This document shows, piece after piece, positions 9,427 to 19,589 of a stretch of 64,000 nucleotides of DNA. The notes under the pieces were generated by a model. The model ran no database searches, had not been told where the DNA came from, and worked only from the letters and a program-made list of their open reading frames with translations. The stretch covers positions 124,001-188,000 of the forward strand of contig CAIOYC010000009.1 in NCBI GenBank assembly GCA_903862425.1. Reading direction: 5' to 3'. Within the stretch, counting starts at the first letter, position 1, and every line of letters begins with the position of its first letter. The position numbers were made by a program, and so were the translations under genes. The stretch comes from an uncultured Caulobacterales bacterium. GTDB taxonomy: Bacteria > Pseudomonadota > Alphaproteobacteria > Caulobacterales > Caulobacteraceae.

Positions 9427-10719
9427 GTGGCGTACCGCGACAGCCCGTTTCAGGAGCTGAAAGTCCCGCTGACCCTGACGGCCGGGGCGGCGACGGTCCT
9501 CGCCCTGGCGGCGGCGATCTTCCTGTTCGTGTCGGACCGCAAGGACCAGTCCAAGGTCAACGCTCAGGCGCTCGGCCATGCCAGCGTGCGGGCGGGCTTC
9601 GATAGTGTGATGGCGCCGGTCTCGGGCGTGCTGGCCGCGCCGGTGCGCTGGATCAATGACGGCACCGGCTCCATCGGCGACTACTTCTTCGCGGTGTCCG
9701 AGAACCGGCGGCTGAAGAAGGAGGTCGCGGAGCTGCGCCAGCAGGAGGTGATGGCTATCGCCCTGCGAAACCTGAACCACCGCTATGAGGAACTGCTGAA
9801 GCTGCGCACCGAGCCGCCCATTCCGATGGTGACGGGGCGGGTGGTGACCGATACGCGCGGCCCCTTCGCCAATGCCCGCCTTATCGATGTGGGTTCGGAC
9901 GCGGGGGTGAAGATCGGCAATCCGGCCATGACCGAGCAGGGCGTGGTCGGTCGCGTGGTGGGCGTCTCCCCCAACGCCAGCCGTCTGCTGCTGCTCACCG
10001 ACCCGGAAGCGCGCACGCCGGTGCTGATCGACCGCACCAATTCGCGCGCAGTCTTGACCGGCGACGGCGGCTCAAATCCGCGCCTCGACTATCTGCGCGG
10101 CAAGGACGCGGTGAAGAACGGCGATGTGGTGCTGACCTCCGGCGACGGGGGCCTTTATCCGCGCGGCCTGCCTGTGGGCGTGGCCCAGCAGGACATTCGC
10201 GGCGTGTGGCGCATCCGTCTCTATACCGACCGGGGCAATGTGGATTTCGTCCGCGTGCTGGTGTTCGACGACTTCTCGCAGATGGTCGATCAGGCCAAAC
10301 TGGCCGAACCGACCATGCCGCCGCTCAACGCCGCCGACGCAGCCAAGGTCAAGGCTGCGGAAGTCGCGCCGCCGCCCACCGTCGCCTCGTCCGCGCCCAC
10401 GCAGGGCGACGCGGCGCCTCCCGCCGTGGCGACGCCTGTCGCCAGGCCGGCTGTTCAGCAGCCTGCCCCGCCGCCGGTTCGTCCCGCGCCCCAGTCCCCG
10501 CCCGCGCAACGTCCCGCCGCGCCTCAACCCCAGACAGCCAGGGCCCCGGTAACGGCTCCGCCGACCGCAAAGTCGGCAACGGCCTCCGCTGCCGCCAAGC
10601 CGGTGGCCAAAAAGCCCAAGCCGAAGCTTGCGCCCGGCGAATACAAGCGCGTCCACGTCAAGCCGGGCACGGACGGCTTTCCGCAATACGATCCGCGCTA
10701 TCCCACCGGACAGCCCTGA
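9427..10719 (+). CDS. mreC: rod shape-determining protein MreC
   Basis: A 430-residue MreC starting at GTG 9427. One membrane helix (about residues 16-36) is followed by a coiled coil (SENRRLKKEVAELRQQEV) and the paired beta-barrel periplasmic domains (GRVVTDTRGPFANARLIDVG, then TEQGVVGRVVGVSPNASRLL). From about residue 300 there is a long Pro/Ala/Gln-rich low-complexity tail, longer than in E. coli MreC but common in alphaproteobacteria, ending in a basic Lys/Pro stretch. MreC links MreB to PBP2 in the periplasm. mreD starts two bases after its stop. Confidence 0.96.
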   Translation: MAYRDSPFQELKVPLTLTAGAATVLALAAAIFLFVSDRKDQSKVNAQALGHASVRAGFDSVMAPVSGVLAAPVRWINDGTGSIGDYFFAVSENRRLKKEVAELRQQEVMAIALRNLNHRYEELLKLRTEPPIPMVTGRVVTDTRGPFANARLIDVGSDAGVKIGNPAMTEQGVVGRVVGVSPNASRLLLLTDPEARTPVLIDRTNSRAVLTGDGGSNPRLDYLRGKDAVKNGDVVLTSGDGGLYPRGLPVGVAQQDIRGVWRIRLYTDRGNVDFVRVLVFDDFSQMVDQAKLAEPTMPPLNAADAAKVKAAEVAPPPTVASSAPTQGDAAPPAVATPVARPAVQQPAPPPVRPAPQSPPAQRPAAPQPQTARAPVTAPPTAKSATASAAAKPVAKKPKPKLAPGEYKRVHVKPGTDGFPQYDPRYPTGQP

Positions 10720-10721
10720 GC

Positions 10722-11240
10722 ATGGCGTCGCGCACGCCGTCTCGTCCGCTTGAGCCCTGGCGCTGGCTGGGCGTGCCGGCCCTGCTGGCCATCGTGGCGA
10801 CCGTGGTCATCGACGCTCCGATCCGCATCATCACCCTGGCCCTGCCCGAGCCGATCTTCCCCATGGTGCTGGCTTTCGCCTGGGCCGTCATCCGCCCGTC
10901 GATCCTCGGCCCCGTACTGCTGGTGCTCGTCGGCGTATTTCTCGACCTGTTCATGGGCTCACCGCTCGGTCTGTGGCCTATCAGCCTGCTGATCGGCTAC
11001 GGCGTCGCTTTGATCGGCCGCACCCTGATGGTGGGGCAGGAGACGGAGGTCATGGCCATCTATTACGGCGCGGCCAGCCTGGCGACTTTCGTCAGCGCCT
11101 ATGCATTGGTGGCCATAGCCGGGAAGGGGCATCCGAACCTCATCGCGCTGATGTGGCAATTTGCGGCCACACTGGTGTTGTTTCCTCTCGTACTGATGCT
11201 GCGTGATCGTTTCCGCGACGCCGACATCCGTTTCCGTTGA
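10722..11240 (+). CDS. mreD: rod shape-determining protein MreD
   Basis: A 172-residue membrane protein with five to six hydrophobic helices. It has FPMVLAFAWAVIRPS and GVFLDLFMGSPLGLWPIS, the loop-helix with DLFMGSPLG that is characteristic of MreD. I choose ATG 10722, two bases after the mreC stop; the open frame extends further upstream but lies inside mreC. MreD is a small partner of MreC in the elongasome. Confidence 0.94.
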   Translation: MASRTPSRPLEPWRWLGVPALLAIVATVVIDAPIRIITLALPEPIFPMVLAFAWAVIRPSILGPVLLVLVGVFLDLFMGSPLGLWPISLLIGYGVALIGRTLMVGQETEVMAIYYGAASLATFVSAYALVAIAGKGHPNLIALMWQFAATLVLFPLVLMLRDRFRDADIRFR

Positions 11241-11279
11241 CCAACCGCCCGTTGAACGCCCCCAAGTGAGCCGCTGCCT

Positions 11280-13319
11280 GTGAGTCTCGAGCCCTCCATC
11301 TTCTTCGACGAGGTGAACGAGCGGCAGGGCGTGTTCCATCGCCGGACGTTCATTCTTGGCGGTTTCGCCGGCCTCGGCGTGCTGGCGCTCGGCGGGCGAT
11401 TGGTAGACCTGCAGGTGGCGGAGGGCGCGCGCTATCAGGGCCTGTCCAACTCCAACCAGTTCAACTTCCGCCTTCGCCCGCCGCCGCGCGGACGCATCCT
11501 CGACCGTAACGGCATCGAGATCGCCTCCAACCGGCCGAACTTCCGCGTCCTGTTCCGCAAGAACGAGTCCAAGGACATGGACGACGTGGCCGAGACTCTG
11601 GACAAGGTCGCCACGCTGATTCCCATCACTGACCAGAAGAAGGCCAGCCTTCTGAAGGAGATCGCCAACACGCCCAAGTCCACCCCGGTCGCCATCGCCA
11701 ACGACCTGGGCTGGGACGAATTCACCCGCCTGAATGTGCGTGCGCCCGAACTGACAGGGGTGGCGGCGGATATGAGCGATGCGCGCGTCTACCCCTTCGG
11801 CGGCGCCTTCGCCCATGTGATCGGCTATGTCTCCAAGGTCTCGGCCGAGGATGTGGACAAGGAAAAGGGCCCAGACGGCAAGCCCGACCGCCTGCTGCTC
11901 GATCCCGGCTTCCGCATCGGCAAGCAGGGCGTGGAGAAGTCGCTGGATCACCAGCTGCGCGGTGTGCCTGGGGGGCAGAAGGTGGAGGTCGACAGCGTCG
12001 GCCGCGTGATCCGCGAGGATCCGGCCGGCGACATCCACGCCATTCCCGGCAAGGACGTGGTGCTCAGTCTCGATGCGGACATCCAGAACCGGGCTCTCGA
12101 GGTCTTCGGCCAGGATTCCGGCGCGGCGGTGATGATGGACGTGCGCACGGGCGAGGTGCTCTGCATGCTGAGCGCCCCGTCCTTCGACGCCAACCATTTC
12201 GTCTCCGGCATTCCGGGACCGGAGTACCGGGCGCTGGCCGACTACGACCACAAACCCCTGCTCGACAAGGCGCTGAGCGGCACCTATCCGCCCGGCTCCA
12301 CCTTCAAGACCATGGTGGCCCTAGCGGCGCTGGAGCACGGTTACGATCCTAAGACGACCCACACCTGCAACGGGGTCTTCCCCTTCGGCAACCACGTCTT
12401 CCACTGCGACAAGCACCACGGCACGCTGGACCTACACGGCGCCATCGTGACCTCGTGCGACGTCTATTTCTACAACGCCGCCCTGTTCTGCGGACCGGAC
12501 CGGATCGCCGAGGTGGCGCGCCGGTTCGGCCTTGGCCAGATCTTCGACATCGGTATTCCCGGCCAGCACAAGGGCGTCGTCCCCGATACAGCCTGGAAGG
12601 CCAAGCAGTTCGCCAAGAAGGGCAAGGATGTCCAGCGCTGGTATCCTGGCGAGACGCCCTCCATGGGCATCGGTCAGGGCTACACCAACGTCAATCCGCT
12701 GCAGTCCTGCACGATGGTGGCGCGGCTGGCCAACGGCAAGAAGGCGATCGTGCCGCGGCTCATCCGCTCCATCGGCGGGGTGGCCCAGCCCTCCGGCGCC
12801 AGTGTTCCCGACCTGGTGGCCGACCCCGCCCATATCGAGTTCGTACGTAAGGCCATGGCCGACGTGGTGGTCTCCGGCACCGCCGCCAGCACCGCCAAGC
12901 TCGGCCTTGACCCCATCGTCATGGCCGGCAAGACCGGCACGGCGCAGGCCCACACCTATGGCGGCGGTCACGGCGCGCATGGCGCGGTCGGCGCATGGGA
13001 GCTGCGCGACCATGCCTGGTTCGTCGCCTTCGCACCGGCGGACGATCCCCGCTACGCCATCAGCGTCATCGTCGAGCACGGCGGCTTCGGCGGCGACGCG
13101 GCGGCGCCCAAGGCGCGGGAGATCATGCGCGTGGCCCTGCTGAAGGACCCGGAGGTGCGCGCGCGTATCGAGCATCCGCTTCCGGCGCCCCAGATCGATC
13201 CCAACGCGCCGATCGACGGCGTCGCTCCGCCGCCGCCGAGCGACCTGCCCGGCGTGCCCCAGCAAGGGCCGAGCGGCCCCGAGCTGCAGACCCCGACACC
13301 GACGGAACCCCCCGCATGA
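11280..13319 (+). CDS. mrdA: penicillin-binding protein 2, elongation transpeptidase
   Basis: A 679-residue class B PBP, starting at GTG 11280. A cytosolic stretch and one membrane helix (about residues 24-42) are followed by the pedestal with RGRILDRNG near residue 70. The transpeptidase domain has GSTFK with catalytic Ser340 and Lys343, SCD at 392-394 and KTGTAQ from Lys551. The Pro-rich C-terminal tail (about 50 residues) is an extension seen in many alphaproteobacterial PBP2s. It cross-links peptidoglycan during lateral growth, with RodA as the glycosyltransferase. Its stop overlaps the rodA start (ATGA). Confidence 0.97.
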   Translation: MSLEPSIFFDEVNERQGVFHRRTFILGGFAGLGVLALGGRLVDLQVAEGARYQGLSNSNQFNFRLRPPPRGRILDRNGIEIASNRPNFRVLFRKNESKDMDDVAETLDKVATLIPITDQKKASLLKEIANTPKSTPVAIANDLGWDEFTRLNVRAPELTGVAADMSDARVYPFGGAFAHVIGYVSKVSAEDVDKEKGPDGKPDRLLLDPGFRIGKQGVEKSLDHQLRGVPGGQKVEVDSVGRVIREDPAGDIHAIPGKDVVLSLDADIQNRALEVFGQDSGAAVMMDVRTGEVLCMLSAPSFDANHFVSGIPGPEYRALADYDHKPLLDKALSGTYPPGSTFKTMVALAALEHGYDPKTTHTCNGVFPFGNHVFHCDKHHGTLDLHGAIVTSCDVYFYNAALFCGPDRIAEVARRFGLGQIFDIGIPGQHKGVVPDTAWKAKQFAKKGKDVQRWYPGETPSMGIGQGYTNVNPLQSCTMVARLANGKKAIVPRLIRSIGGVAQPSGASVPDLVADPAHIEFVRKAMADVVVSGTAASTAKLGLDPIVMAGKTGTAQAHTYGGGHGAHGAVGAWELRDHAWFVAFAPADDPRYAISVIVEHGGFGGDAAAPKAREIMRVALLKDPEVRARIEHPLPAPQIDPNAPIDGVAPPPPSDLPGVPQQGPSGPELQTPTPTEPPA

Positions 13320-14470
13320 CCGCCTCGGCCCTGACCCGTCCCGGCCAGCGGGAGCGGCTGAGCGAGAAGATCACCGAGATCGACTGGCGCCTGGCGCTGG
13401 TGCTCACCGCCATCGCCGGGCTCGGGGCGATGATCCTCTATTCGGCGGCCGGCAATCACTGGGGGCCGTGGGCGGACAAGCACCTGATCCGCTATGGCCT
13501 GTGCCTGATCGTCATGCTGGGCCTGTCGCTGATCGGCCTGCGCTACTGGTTCACCGCCGCCTATCCGGTCTATGCCCTGGCGCTGATCCTGCTTTTGGCC
13601 GTGCCGGTGATCGGTCACTCGGCGCTCGGGGCCAAGCGTTGGATCGGCACCAATTCGTTCCAGATCCAGCCTTCCGAGATCATGAAGGTCGGACTGGTCC
13701 TGGCCCTGGCTCGATTCTATCACGGCATGACCTCGCGCGAGGCGGCCATGTCATGGAAGCTCCTCATCCCGGCAGCCCTGATCGGTGCGCCGGTGCTTCT
13801 GGTGGCGCACCAGCCGGACCTCGGCACCGCCATCCTGCTGGCCGCCACCGGTTTTTCCATCATGGTGCTGGGCGGGTTGTCCTGGCGGCTGATGACGGCG
13901 GGGGCGATCCTTGGCGGCGCCACGGTCGTGCCCTTTCTGCTGTTCGTGCTGAAGGGCTATCAGCGCGACCGCCTGCTGACCTTCCTGCATCCGGAGCAGG
14001 ATCCGTCCGGCCTTGGCTATCACATCACCCAGTCGAAGATCGCGCTGGGCTCCGGCGGCCTGCTGGGCAAGGGATTCGGCCTGGGTTCCCAAAGCCAGCT
14101 GAACTTCCTGCCGGAAAAACAGACCGACTTCATCTTCGCCACCTTCGGCGAGGAGTTTGGCCTGGTGGGCTGCGTCGGTCTCTTGGCCCTTTACGCCATC
14201 GCCGTGGCCATCGCCCTGCGCATCGCCTCCATATCGCACAGTCACTTCGGCCGGCTGTCGGCGGCGGGGGTGACGGTGACCTTCGCCCTCTACGTGTTGG
14301 TCAATGCCGCCATGGTGATGGGCCTGGCCCCGGTGGTGGGCGTGCCCATGCCGCTGATGAGCTATGGCGGTACGGTCATGGTTACGGTGATGATCAGCTT
14401 CGGACTGGTCGAGGCCGTGCGCGTGCACCGCTATGAGGAAATGCCGTCGGGTCGCGGCAGTCTGCTCTGA
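13316..14470 (+). CDS. rodA: peptidoglycan glycosyltransferase RodA (SEDS family)
   Basis: A 384-residue multi-pass SEDS protein. Diagnostic segments are WIGTNSFQIQPSEIMKVGLV, the loop containing HQPDLGTAILL with the essential Asp, LTFLHPEQDPSGLGYHITQS, GSGGLLGKGFGLGSQSQLNF, LPEKQTDFIFATFGEEFG and the C-terminal VGVPMPLMSYGGT. ATG 13316 overlaps the mrdA stop by four bases, indicating coupled translation with PBP2. It polymerises lipid II for rod-shaped growth. It is the last gene of the operon. Confidence 0.97.
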   Translation: MTASALTRPGQRERLSEKITEIDWRLALVLTAIAGLGAMILYSAAGNHWGPWADKHLIRYGLCLIVMLGLSLIGLRYWFTAAYPVYALALILLLAVPVIGHSALGAKRWIGTNSFQIQPSEIMKVGLVLALARFYHGMTSREAAMSWKLLIPAALIGAPVLLVAHQPDLGTAILLAATGFSIMVLGGLSWRLMTAGAILGGATVVPFLLFVLKGYQRDRLLTFLHPEQDPSGLGYHITQSKIALGSGGLLGKGFGLGSQSQLNFLPEKQTDFIFATFGEEFGLVGCVGLLALYAIAVAIALRIASISHSHFGRLSAAGVTVTFALYVLVNAAMVMGLAPVVGVPMPLMSYGGTVMVTVMISFGLVEAVRVHRYEEMPSGRGSLL

Positions 14471-14556
14471 GGCCTGTTTGGGCGCCGCCTATCTGGGCAG
14501 CCTCGCGGACCCGTCATTCGGATACTGGGAGCGCGCCTTGCGACAAATCCCACCCC

Positions 14557-16500
14557 TTATTGAGCGGTTCCAGGTGGATTATACTTCTCGACGAAGGTCA
14601 GGGCCGAGGTCAGCATCAGGGTGCGGGTGGCCTCGCGTGAGAGCCAGTGATCCTCGCTCGGCATCACCACCATCTCTACCGGCTTGCCCGCGGCGGTGAG
14701 AGCGTGCTGCATGGCCGTGCTCTGGTCGAACGGCACCACGGTGTCGTCCTTGCCGTGGAGGATCGGCGCGTCCGCATGGGCTGCCTGCCGCAGCGGAGAT
14801 ATCTGATCGAACCCTGTCGCCGGTCCCATGAAGGTCTGCCAGTAACGGGTGGCCGAGCTCGATCGGCCGCTTTGGTCCTTCGCATATGTCAGGAAGTTGG
14901 CCGGATCCGAGACGCCGGCCACCGCAACGGCGCAGCGATAGAGGCCGTGCTGCACGGTCACGCCCGCCAGAGCGGCGTAGCCGCCATAACTGCCGCCGAC
15001 GATGCAGGCGCGCTTGGGGTCGACGACGCCCTCGCGGCCGAGTTCGGCCAAGCCGTCAGACACGTCGGTCTGCATCTTGCGGCCCCACTCGCCGAAGCCG
15101 GCGTCCCGGAAAGCCGCGCCGTACCCTGCGGAGCCCCGGAAGTTCGGCTGTAGTACCGCATAGCCGCGCGAGGCGAAGGCCTGGGCCCACCAGTCGAACA
15201 CCGGATAATCCCGCGCCTGCGGCCCACCATGCGGGAGCAAGACGACGGGAAGGTTGGTGGGTGCGCGACCGGCGGGCAGGCTGAGCACGCCGTGGATCAC
15301 CGTGCCGTCCGCCGCCTTCCACTCGATCACCCGGATAGGACCGATCTGGTCGGCGTGAACGGCGGGATACTCGTAGCCAACCGGCTGAGCCTGCCCGGTG
15401 GCGATGTCCACGATCCAGTAGGTGCCGGAGTCGTCTCCGCCGGTGGTGAAGACGAGGAGGCGATTGAAATCCTCGCTCATGGACTCAAGCCGCACCGTCT
15501 GATTGGGAAAAGCCTTGCGCGCGGCCATGGTGCGCTTTTCCATCATCGGATCGAACATCTTGATGGCGGGCTGGTCGCCGCGCACGGTGTAGCCGATCCA
15601 TAGGTCGGTCTTGCGGTCGAATATCCGCGAATGGATATCGTCATCGTCGGGCGTATCGACGGCTTTGCCGTCTGCGAGTGAGATTTCCTCGGCGACCACG
15701 CCCTTATCGGTGGCGTGGGTGACCAGCAGGGTGTCGGCGGTCCGCCCGCGCGACAGGCCTGCGCCGCCGAAGGGCGATCGTCCCGAGGCCAGCACCTTCC
15801 CCACGTGTAGGCCGGCCAGGACCTGCCAGTCGCCGCTATCCTCGTTATAGACGGCGCGGGCGATCACTTGCCCGTCGGGGCCCACCAGCCAGCCGTCTCC
15901 CACGGGCGAGCCATTTGCGACCCGCTCCGCGTCTCCCGTGTCAAGATCGACACGATACAGATCAGGATAGGTGTGGTCGAGGTACGGATTGTTCTCCGTA
16001 GTTTGGCGGTTGGTGACGCCGCCAAAGAACCCGTACCAATGGCCGCCGATCTCCGCCGCGCCATATTCGCCTGACACCACATGCGAGACGACGGTCTGCT
16101 TGGCGAAGACGGAGAATATCTTGTAGCCCGGCACGCTCACCACGAGCACGCCCGCGACTTCGGTCTGGCTGGTGGTGAACTCCATGCCGAGTTGGGTGGT
16201 GCGGGTGATGGTGACCAGAAGGTGATCCTCGCAGGCCCAGTCCACTGAACGGACCTTGGCCGCGCCCACATTGGCGGCCACATCCATGGCGCCGCCGACC
16301 GGACCCACAAGAAGCTTACGCTGGTCGCCTACCACGCCGATCATGGCCAGTCGCTTGCCGGAGGGCGAGAGACTGACCTGTTCGACGCCTGGCAGCTTGC
16401 CATAGGCGTTCAGGTCGACCGACGCCGCTAGCACTGTCGTCGGGTTTAAGCCCCAGGCTAAAGCGCCGACGAGCACGAGCACTAAACTCCACCTGAACAT
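14557..16500 (-). CDS. S9 family (prolyl oligopeptidase-like) serine peptidase, exported
   Basis: A 647-residue protein with a signal peptide (MFRWSLVLVLVGALAWGL, cleavage near AAS at residue 27). Residues about 35-385 form a beta-propeller-like region and residues 390-647 an alpha/beta hydrolase domain. The catalytic Ser is Ser504 in VGGSYGGYAAL; HGKDDTVVPF supplies Asp585 or 586 and SEDHWL gives His618. This is the dipeptidyl-peptidase/acylaminoacyl-peptidase branch of S9. It probably cleaves short peptides in the periplasm. It converges with rodA and is divergent from the cupin gene. Confidence 0.93.
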   Translation of the reverse strand: MFRWSLVLVLVGALAWGLNPTTVLAASVDLNAYGKLPGVEQVSLSPSGKRLAMIGVVGDQRKLLVGPVGGAMDVAANVGAAKVRSVDWACEDHLLVTITRTTQLGMEFTTSQTEVAGVLVVSVPGYKIFSVFAKQTVVSHVVSGEYGAAEIGGHWYGFFGGVTNRQTTENNPYLDHTYPDLYRVDLDTGDAERVANGSPVGDGWLVGPDGQVIARAVYNEDSGDWQVLAGLHVGKVLASGRSPFGGAGLSRGRTADTLLVTHATDKGVVAEEISLADGKAVDTPDDDDIHSRIFDRKTDLWIGYTVRGDQPAIKMFDPMMEKRTMAARKAFPNQTVRLESMSEDFNRLLVFTTGGDDSGTYWIVDIATGQAQPVGYEYPAVHADQIGPIRVIEWKAADGTVIHGVLSLPAGRAPTNLPVVLLPHGGPQARDYPVFDWWAQAFASRGYAVLQPNFRGSAGYGAAFRDAGFGEWGRKMQTDVSDGLAELGREGVVDPKRACIVGGSYGGYAALAGVTVQHGLYRCAVAVAGVSDPANFLTYAKDQSGRSSSATRYWQTFMGPATGFDQISPLRQAAHADAPILHGKDDTVVPFDQSTAMQHALTAAGKPVEMVVMPSEDHWLSREATRTLMLTSALTFVEKYNPPGTAQ

Positions 16501-16646
16501 TCCGCCCCCGAACTCTTGCGGCCTACACCTTTCCGATTATCGGGCTCAGCGTCAACGTGTGGAAGCATACGTCATATGGCCGCTTCCGGGACGGGTCGGC
16601 CGCTGATATCCCTTCGCGGTCCTTCCAACATGCGAGGCGCTTGTCC

Positions 16647-17117
16647 ATGGATCACGACCATCCCGACTGGCGGCAGGCCGGCGTGCGCGTCATTCCAGGC
16701 GACCAGCTGGACGCCGCCACCGCGCAGACGCCGGGGATGAACCGGGCGGCGGCGATCAACTTCGCCCGCGTGGGCGCCGAGAAGCTGTGGGCCGGCACCG
16801 TGCATATCCACGCCGGCGCCAAGACCGGCGCTCATCACCACGGCGACCTTGAAAGTGTCATCTATGTGCTCAAAGGCCGGGCGCGGATGCGCTGGGGCGA
16901 AAACCTGGAGTTCACTGCCGAGGCGGGGCCGGGAGACTTCATCTATGTGCCGCCCTTCGTGCCTCACCAGGAGATCAACGCGTCGGATGACGAGACGCTG
17001 GAATGCGTGCTGGTGCGCAGCGGGGGCGAGGCGGTAGTCGTCAATCTAGACATCGCCCCGGTGGAGGCGCCTACGACGGTGGCCTGGGTCGACTCGATCC
17101 ACAAGGCCCAAGACTAG
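16647..17117 (+). CDS. cupin domain protein
   Basis: A 156-residue single-domain cupin. Motif 1 is GAKTGAHHHGDLESVIYVLKG, with two or three His and a Glu as metal ligands. Motif 2 is AGPGDFIYVPPFVPHQEIN with the second His. I start at ATG 16647 because it fits the family length; the frame is open about 90 bases further upstream. The substrate is unknown. It converges on the catalase gene, with 111 bases between the two stops. Confidence 0.85.
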   Translation: MDHDHPDWRQAGVRVIPGDQLDAATAQTPGMNRAAAINFARVGAEKLWAGTVHIHAGAKTGAHHHGDLESVIYVLKGRARMRWGENLEFTAEAGPGDFIYVPPFVPHQEINASDDETLECVLVRSGGEAVVVNLDIAPVEAPTTVAWVDSIHKAQD

Positions 17118-17228
17118 ATACCGAGCGCCCTGAACCTTCCCAGCGCATCGGCGGACCTTTGGCAAACGAGGTTCCCGCCCCTCACCAACGGCGACCAAAA
17201 TCTGTTTTCCGAAGTCCGCCGTCGCTGC

Positions 17229-19313
17229 CTAGGCCAAAGTGCGGACCTTAGGCTCCCGATCCCAATAGCGCTGCGCGGCCGCGGCGACGAACGCGTCGAG
17301 GCTGACCACACCTTCATCCGCCTGCACTCCGGCCTTGTCGAGTAGGGGCTTGGCTTCAGCGGTATGGCCGATGGCCTTCAGGTGGCCGAAGGCGTCCATG
17401 ACGAACTGGACCGCCGCGCTGTCCTTGAGGAGCATATCGCAGCCGACGTCGGATAGGACGACCGCGATGGCGTCGACCATCACCGAGGGCGTGCCCGCCA
17501 GCTGTCCGTCCGCCTTCAGGATAGCGCCGCCCTTCATCTTGGCGCCCCCGACCTTAGGCGCGATGATCTTCGCAACGCCGCCCTCGGCCTTGATCTGTTC
17601 GAGCAAGGTGTCCACGGCTGACGGTTCCGATCCGTCGGCGATCAGGATACCGACCGTACGGCCCTTCAGCGTGGCCGGCTCGCGATCGCCCTTGACGATA
17701 CGAAGCGCCGGCGACAGGTCGAAATCCTGCACCTCCACCGCTGCGGGGTTCGCCTTTGGCAGCGTCATGGCCAGGCCGTCTGCCACCCGCTGCGCCAGTT
17801 CCTGGTCGACGTTGACGAGGTTCCCCAGCATGCGCAACCTGATCGCCTCCACCGCGACCTTTGATAGCTCGAACACCAGAGCTGAAGCCAGGTGCGCCTG
17901 CTCGGCCGGGTCGATGGATCGGAAGAACATGCGCGCCTGGCTGTAGTGATCGGCGAAGCTTGCCGGGCGGATACGCAGCTTGTCGCCCTGCTCGTTATGG
18001 CCCTCAGCGGACGGGAAGGTCGTGAAGCCCGAGGCGGGGCATTCGCGCGGCCCGCCGTTCTCGCCGTTGTCCGCCAGGCTATTGGGCTCGTAATTGGCGC
18101 GGCCCTTGGGCTGCAGCATCTGCATCTGCCCGTCGCGCTGGAAGTTCATAACCGGACACTTGGGCGCGTTGATAGGAATCTGGTGGAAGTTGGCCGTGCC
18201 GAGCCGGCTCTTTTGCGTATCCAGATAGCTGAACAGCCGTCCCTGCAGCAGCGGGTCGTTGGAGAAATCCACGCCCGGCACGATATTGGCCGGGCAGAAA
18301 GCCACCTGTTCAGTCTCGGCGAAGAAGTTGTCCGGATATCGGTCCAGCACCATACGGCCGATCAGGCGCACGGGCAGAACCCCTTCCGGGATGATCTTGG
18401 TAGGATCGAGCACATCATAGGGCAGGCTGTCGGCAAACGCCTGGTCGAAGGCCTGGATGCCCAGTTCCCACTCCGGATAGTCGCCGCGCTCGATGGCTTC
18501 GAACAGGTCCCGACGCTGGAAGTCCGGATCCGCGCCGGCCACCTTCACCGCCTCGTCCCACAGACTGGAGGCAAGACCCTGCTTGGGCTTCCAGTGGAAC
18601 TTGACGAAGGTCGACTTGCCCTCGGCATTGACCAGCCGGAAGGTGTGGATACCGAAGCCCTCCATGGTGCGTAGGGTGCGCGGGAGGGTGCGGTCGGACA
18701 TGGCCCACATGATCATGTGGGTCGCCTCGGGCATCAGGCTGATGAAGTCCCAGAAGGTGTCGTGAGCCGTCGCCGCCTGCGGATAGCCGCGGTCGGCCTC
18801 CATCTTGGCGGCATGGATCAGGTCGGGAAACTTGATAGCGTCCTGGATAAAGAAGACCGGAATATTGTTGCCGACGAGATCCCAGTTACCTTCTTTGGTA
18901 TAGAACTTCACCGCGAAGCCCCGCACGTCGCGGGGCGTGTCCACTGAACCGGCGCCGCCGGCGACCGTCGAGAAACGGGTGAACAGCGGGGTCTTCTCGC
19001 CGGCGCGCTGGAACAGGTCCGCCTTGGTGATGTCGCTCAGCGACTCGTAGAGCTCGAAGAAGCCGTGGGCAGCCGTGCCACGGGCATGCACGATCCGCTC
19101 CGGGATGCGTTCGTGGTCGAAATGGAAAATCTTCTCCCGAAGGACGAAGTCCTCCAGCAAGACCGGCCCTCGATCGCCTGATTTCAACTGGTTCTGGTTA
19201 TCTGAGACGCGAATGCCCTGATTGGTGGTGAGCGCCCCGGCGCTTTCATCCGTGGTCTGATGGGTTTCGCCACCGTTCCCGATCTCATTGACTAACTTAT
19301 GTTTCTTGGTCAT
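17229..19313 (-). CDS. katE: catalase, large-subunit (KatE/HPII-like) clade
   Basis: A 694-residue clade II catalase. Heme-site residues are His76 in [12 protein letters not shown], Asn149 in [10 protein letters not shown] and the proximal ligand Tyr363 in [12 protein letters not shown]. From about residue 540 it has the C-terminal flavodoxin/class I amidotransferase-like domain ([14 protein letters not shown]) that marks the large-subunit type. I choose ATG 19313, preceded by GAAGGA, rather than a start 53 codons upstream. It removes hydrogen peroxide, typically in stationary phase or stress. A GGAAC-N17-CTTT element 27 bases upstream resembles, with one mismatch, an EcfG promoter. Confidence 0.96.
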   Translation of the reverse strand: MTKKHKLVNEIGNGGETHQTTDESAGALTTNQGIRVSDNQNQLKSGDRGPVLLEDFVLREKIFHFDHERIPERIVHARGTAAHGFFELYESLSDITKADLFQRAGEKTPLFTRFSTVAGGAGSVDTPRDVRGFAVKFYTKEGNWDLVGNNIPVFFIQDAIKFPDLIHAAKMEADRGYPQAATAHDTFWDFISLMPEATHMIMWAMSDRTLPRTLRTMEGFGIHTFRLVNAEGKSTFVKFHWKPKQGLASSLWDEAVKVAGADPDFQRRDLFEAIERGDYPEWELGIQAFDQAFADSLPYDVLDPTKIIPEGVLPVRLIGRMVLDRYPDNFFAETEQVAFCPANIVPGVDFSNDPLLQGRLFSYLDTQKSRLGTANFHQIPINAPKCPVMNFQRDGQMQMLQPKGRANYEPNSLADNGENGGPRECPASGFTTFPSAEGHNEQGDKLRIRPASFADHYSQARMFFRSIDPAEQAHLASALVFELSKVAVEAIRLRMLGNLVNVDQELAQRVADGLAMTLPKANPAAVEVQDFDLSPALRIVKGDREPATLKGRTVGILIADGSEPSAVDTLLEQIKAEGGVAKIIAPKVGGAKMKGGAILKADGQLAGTPSVMVDAIAVVLSDVGCDMLLKDSAAVQFVMDAFGHLKAIGHTAEAKPLLDKAGVQADEGVVSLDAFVAAAAQRYWDREPKVRTLA

Positions 19314-19340
19314 CGGCGCGTCCTTCGAACTGTGCTCCTG

Positions 19341-19366
19341 AAAGCGCTGGAGCGAAGGCGGGTTCC
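19341..19366 (-). promoter_or_regulatory. possible EcfG-type promoter for catalase (one mismatch)
   Basis: On the minus strand, GGAAC (19366-19362), 17 bases and CTTT (19344-19341) resemble the general stress promoter GGAAC-N16/17-CGTT with one mismatch in the -10 part. The -10 ends 27 bases before the catalase ATG. The position and the stress role of the gene support it; the match alone is weak. Confidence 0.35.
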
Positions 19367-19516
19367 GAAATTTGGAGAACGGTTGTCCCGGTCTGGACGT
19401 CCAACGGGTCAGCATGCGCTTCACACCAAGGGCGCTCGGCTGGCTCGGGCTGGGCTCTTGGGGGACGGCCACTTCCGGAGATAGGCGGCCCTGGCCTGAC
19501 CGGCGCCTGATTATCC

Positions 19517-19541
19517 GGAACTCCGGTCCGACCGAGTCGTT
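19517..19541 (+). promoter_or_regulatory. EcfG (SigT)-type general stress promoter before transglutaminase gene
   Basis: GGAAC at 19517-19521, a 16-base spacer and CGTT at 19538-19541 exactly match the alphaproteobacterial EcfG promoter. It ends 48 bases before the ATG at 19590, in the gap between the divergent catalase and transglutaminase genes. This suggests the transglutaminase is part of the general stress regulon. Confidence 0.6.
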
Positions 19542-19589
19542 TGCGCCACGCCCAAGCCCTTTGCCTCACGACCATCCGGATATCTTTCA

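Noticed and set aside
12995-13315. Longer N-terminus for RodA
   Set aside because: Would lie inside mrdA and give an Arg-rich leader; ATG 13316 gives the family length and an ATGA overlap.
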